DNA of 64,000 nt, taken from contig JAKJDF010000002.1 of assembly GCA_022706085.1 (NCBI GenBank), positions 196,372 to 260,371 of the forward strand, in the 5' to 3' direction. Under the pieces are notes generated by a model, which saw only the letters and a program-made list of their open reading frames with translations, ran no database searches and had not been told where the DNA came from. Below are positions 60,950 to 64,000 of this stretch, one piece after another. The translations under genes were made by a program, and so were the position numbers. The stretch's first letter is position 1. Each line of letters starts with the position of its first letter. The stretch comes from Candidatus Latescibacterota bacterium. GTDB lineage: Bacteria > Latescibacterota > MWCZ01.

Positions 60950-63427
60950 ATGACAACGTTCGCACTTTCTGAAAACTGGCTCATGGCGTCCGGCCGCGAC
61001 ATCCCTGGCGGATCGCCGTGGGATCCGGCGTACATGCCCGCGGGCGGCTGGAAGCCCGTCACCGTTCCGACCACGGTACAGGCCGAACTCGTCAAGGCCG
61101 GAGTAGTAGCCTCGCCGTGGAAAGACTGGAACATCAAGGGCCTTGAACGTTTCGAGCGGGATACATGGTGGTTCCGGCGCGAGTTTGTCGTTCCGGAGAC
61201 GGATCGTGACAGCGACCGTTTCGAGCTCGAATTCCAGGGCGTCAGCCTGTTTGCCACCGTCTGGCTGAACGGCTCCCCGGTCGGCTTCCTGCACAATGCC
61301 CACATTGCGCACCGGCTTGACGTCACCCGGTACATCAACCGCGCCGGTGGCAACGTGCTCGCAATCGAGTGTTCCCTCGCCTACGACGAGATGCGCAAAC
61401 GAATCCGGACCGAGATCAGCGGAACGGGCGACAATGTCCGTTCCTATGTCCGTCTGTGCCAGATGAGCTTCGGGTGGGATTTTGCGCCGCGGCTGGTGGT
61501 GATAGGACCCTGGAGGCCCGTGAACCTCATCTGCCACAAACGTGCCGCGGTCGAAACCATCTTCGTGAACACCCGGGCCATCGAAGCCGGCGCCGCGGAC
61601 CTCTCCATCGAGGTGCGGACAAAGCTCGTTCAACGGATAGAATCAGCGCCGGAACTCCATCTTTCAATCCTCGAGAATGAAGGCACACCCCCGGTCTGGG
61701 AGCACACCTGCCCCATCCACGGGGACGGCAGGATTACCGTGGAGGCACACCTCCCCTCGGCCAGGCTCTGGTACCCCGCTCCACTGGGAGAGCCCTTCCG
61801 GTACTACGTCAAAGCTACCGTGTCGTGCGACGGGGAAATTGTCTCGCGGAAAACGGCGCGCTTCGGGATACGAACGGTGGAGTTGAAGCAGAACGGACAA
61901 TTCACGTTTTGCATCAACGGGGTGGATGTATTCGCCCGGGGCGCCAACTGGGTTCCGTCCAACAGCCTCACGCTCGATTCCACTCCCGAGCGCTACCGCC
62001 ACCTGCTCGAACTGGCTCATGAAGCGCATTTCAACATGCTCCGCGTGTGGGGTGGAGGCATCTACGAACCGGAAGTGTTCTACGACCTTTGTGACGAACT
62101 CGGCATCATGGTGTGGCAGGACTTCATGTATGCGTGCGCCATGTACCCTGACGACGACACGGCGTTCATGGAAAACGCCACGCGCGAAGCGATACAGGTT
62201 GTAACCCGGTTGCGGTGCCACCCGTCGGTAGTACTGTGGTGCGGGAATAACGAATGTCAGGAAGCGTGGACGCTCGGCGACTGGCCTGATAGAGCCCCCC
62301 GCCATTTCGGAGAGCGGCTGTACGACCACGTGTTGCCGGATACGGTGCGCGAACTTTCCCCCGGAATTCCGTACTGGCCCGGAAGTCCGTACGGCGGCCC
62401 GACCACGCGTTCCCGCGAAGTGGGAGACTTCCATGATTGGTACAGCTTCCCCAACTGGCGGGATTACGACAAGAACGCGCCACTGTTCAGCAGCGAATAT
62501 GGATTCCGTTCTGTTCCCTCACGCGAAACAGTGAACGAGATGATGAGCGGCGAACTTCAGTGGGACGGCAACAGCCCGCTGAGCCGCCCGGGATCGCTCC
62601 ACAAAGTCTGGCAGTTCCACCATGGCTGGTGCGGGTGGCTGCAATCCATTCTGCCGCAGTTCGGCGATCCGACCAGCCTCGACGAATTCATCATGCTTAC
62701 CCAGGAAGCCCAGGCAACCCTGATGCGCTACGCGGTCGAGGTGTACCGTCGACGCATGTTCAAAACCAGCGGATCGCTTATCTGGCAGTACGACGATCCC
62801 TGGCCCGCCGTCACCTTCAGTCTCGTTGATCATTTCGGGCGACCCAAAGCCGCCTATTTCTGGGTGAAAGAAGCGCACGCGCCCGTCATCGGCATGTTCT
62901 ACGAGAAAGACGGCGCAACGGGATACTGGGGAATCAGTGATTTGCAGAACACGCAGGCCTGCAGCCTCCGGATCAGGCGCTTCACCCATTCCGGGGCGCT
63001 CCTCGGAGACGCGACATTCGGAGGGGCTCTTCTGCCGAACGCGGCGACCTGCATCGTGGAGAGCCTGCCGCAGAATCTTACGATAGCGTCGCCGGACGAG
63101 GAGTTTCTCTACGCCGAACTCGTCGCGGGGGGTATGCTCTCAGAACGCGTGTATCACGCGGGAAAGCGGTGTGATTGGCGGCTTCCCGCGGCCACCATCG
63201 AAGCAGGTGCAGTAAGGGAGAACGAAAAGAGGGTTCGGGTGAAACTCATCTCTTCAGGGTACGTGCACTTCGTCTGCGTCAGTGTCGGCGACCCCGCGGC
63301 CCGTTACTCCACAAATGCGGTAGATCTTCTGCCGGGTGAGCAGAGGGAAATCGTGATCCGGACGCAGGAGCGCGGCGCGATCACCATCCGTAGCGCCAAC
63401 GCCCCCACTCTCGTCGTTGAGGTATAG
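60950..63427 (+). CDS. GH2 beta-mannosidase
   Basis: An 825-residue cytoplasmic enzyme removing terminal beta-D-mannose. The order is typical of GH2 beta-mannosidases: jelly roll (DTWWFRREF, VWLNGSPVGFLHNAHIAHRLDVT), Ig-like domain, then the TIM barrel with FARGANWVPSNSL, FNMLRVWGGGIYEPEVFYDLCDELGIMVWQDFM, HPSVVLWCGNNE (acid/base Glu 435) and FSSEYGFRS (nucleophile Glu 516). There is no signal peptide. It stands alone on the plus strand between a repeat-rich region and a convergent gene 13 bases after its stop. Confidence 0.93.
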   Translation: MTTFALSENWLMASGRDIPGGSPWDPAYMPAGGWKPVTVPTTVQAELVKAGVVASPWKDWNIKGLERFERDTWWFRREFVVPETDRDSDRFELEFQGVSLFATVWLNGSPVGFLHNAHIAHRLDVTRYINRAGGNVLAIECSLAYDEMRKRIRTEISGTGDNVRSYVRLCQMSFGWDFAPRLVVIGPWRPVNLICHKRAAVETIFVNTRAIEAGAADLSIEVRTKLVQRIESAPELHLSILENEGTPPVWEHTCPIHGDGRITVEAHLPSARLWYPAPLGEPFRYYVKATVSCDGEIVSRKTARFGIRTVELKQNGQFTFCINGVDVFARGANWVPSNSLTLDSTPERYRHLLELAHEAHFNMLRVWGGGIYEPEVFYDLCDELGIMVWQDFMYACAMYPDDDTAFMENATREAIQVVTRLRCHPSVVLWCGNNECQEAWTLGDWPDRAPRHFGERLYDHVLPDTVRELSPGIPYWPGSPYGGPTTRSREVGDFHDWYSFPNWRDYDKNAPLFSSEYGFRSVPSRETVNEMMSGELQWDGNSPLSRPGSLHKVWQFHHGWCGWLQSILPQFGDPTSLDEFIMLTQEAQATLMRYAVEVYRRRMFKTSGSLIWQYDDPWPAVTFSLVDHFGRPKAAYFWVKEAHAPVIGMFYEKDGATGYWGISDLQNTQACSLRIRRFTHSGALLGDATFGGALLPNAATCIVESLPQNLTIASPDEEFLYAELVAGGMLSERVYHAGKRCDWRLPAATIEAGAVRENEKRVRVKLISSGYVHFVCVSVGDPAARYSTNAVDLLPGEQREIVIRTQERGAITIRSANAPTLVVEV

Positions 63428-63440
63428 CCGGGGCCCTGTA

Positions 63441-64000
63441 TCAGCGGCTTCTGCGGTCAATCTCGTTGCGGGTCTGCGTTGCCGCGCGGTGCACCAGCAG
63501 AACGGAAAACGTCATTCCCCGCTCCTGCAACGACTCAAGCTGCCCGTTCGCCTCGAGAGATATCAGCGCGGCGCATGCTTCCTCCACGGTCGTCGGATCG
63601 CTGCCGGGTTCGACAAGGGCAAAATGCTTCCGGAGAAGCTCCGCCAGCCGCGCCGCAGTCTGGATGTAGGCGGAGACCCGTACCTCTGAGCGCGCAAGTG
63701 CCATCCTCTCGAAGGTGATCGCGACCGTCAATTCCTCCTCCGCGGGCCATGGAAGGCTGAAAAGCGCGTCGCGCGTTTCGATGATGAGCTCTGAAAGGTG
63801 CTCATCCCGCTCGTACGGATCCTCCAGATTCAGCGTGAGGAACCGGTCCCCTTCTCCGAGGCACCGCGCAATCGCGTTCAGAAGCTGAACCCGTATCACC
63901 TCGGACGAAAACGAACTCATCATCGCAACGGCCGGCCGCACCGCCCGAAGATCGCCCAGCGGCCCATCGCCCACGGGAAAACTCAGGGCTTCGATGATCG
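63441..64000 (-). CDS. Protein of unknown function, N-terminus outside the window
   Basis: At least 186 residues; the reading frame stays open to the right edge of the window (IIEALSFPVGDG...), so the start lies beyond it. Visible content is mostly helical: RVQLLNAIARCLGEGDRFLTLN, SELIIETRDALFSLPWPAEEEL and YIQTAARLAELLRKHFALVEPG. The C-terminus is ERGMTFSVLLVHRAATQTRNEIDRRSR. I recognise no family. It is convergent with the beta-mannosidase gene. Confidence 0.65.
   Translation of the reverse strand, partial: IIEALSFPVGDGPLGDLRAVRPAVAMMSSFSSEVIRVQLLNAIARCLGEGDRFLTLNLEDPYERDEHLSELIIETRDALFSLPWPAEEELTVAITFERMALARSEVRVSAYIQTAARLAELLRKHFALVEPGSDPTTVEEACAALISLEANGQLESLQERGMTFSVLLVHRAATQTRNEIDRRSR

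Overview
The window is GC-rich bacterial chromosome with tightly packed, same-strand gene runs. It has no phage or transposase genes, no rRNA and no CRISPR array, and I recognised no tRNA. Two giant secreted proteins end in the NAPNPFNP...G.Y.YRL type of C-terminal sorting/FlgD-like domain. Together with the many glycoside hydrolases, SSS symporters, a sulfatase, a Gfo/Idh/MocA dehydrogenase and a DUF4838-like protein, this suggests an uncultured carbohydrate-degrading lineage in or near the FCB/PVC groups (for example Latescibacteria, KSB1, Eisenbacteria or Hydrogenedentes-like). That placement is inference from gene content; no marker gene fixes it.

Left part (1-10.9 kb): on the minus strand, a lactate-permease family transporter, 6-phosphogluconolactonase, 6-phosphogluconate dehydrogenase and a Gfo/Idh/MocA oxidoreductase form an operon with a good sigma70-like promoter (6744-6772) and a strong terminator (1741-1793). 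A metallophosphoesterase and a small exported protein follow. FtsH and a small membrane coiled-coil protein form the next minus-strand unit. It is divergent from a small heat-shock protein gene that has a near-consensus sigma54 promoter. miaA comes next.

Centre (11-36 kb): several sugar-catabolic minus-strand units. They are a large GH-A-like protein; GH116-like and GH5-like enzymes; an amidohydrolase, DUF4838-like protein, SPL-type radical SAM protein and alpha/beta hydrolase with overlapping ends; a polysaccharide-assembly operon (membrane protein, GT2, DUF268, GT11 fucosyltransferase-like); and a GH106-like, GH2 and GH43/32-like operon. Plus-strand islands hold rhlE and a membrane metallophosphoesterase. 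A lone PTS IIA (ptsN-like) and a DUF4175-like coiled-coil membrane protein close this part.

Right part (39.8-64 kb): three tandem SSS symporter paralogues and a sulfatase on the plus strand; then a radical SAM protein, PRPP synthetase and a GH9-like enzyme on the minus strand; then two tandem paralogues encoding huge exported WD40 / beta-helix / cohesin-like / dockerin-like / sorting-domain proteins, separated and flanked by intergenic hairpin repeats; then a GH2 beta-mannosidase. A gene of unknown function runs off the right edge.

Taken together, the hydrolases lack visible signal peptides while three sodium symporters are present. This fits import of small glycosides and intracellular degradation, with sugar carbon entering the oxidative pentose phosphate steps (pgl, gnd) and PRPP synthesis (prs). 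The most unusual features are the tandem WD40/beta-helix/dockerin proteins with a 447-bp fully identical patch, the mosaic SSS triplet, the overlapping operon with an SPL-like radical SAM protein in a sugar-catabolic setting, and the sigma54-type promoter of the small heat-shock gene.
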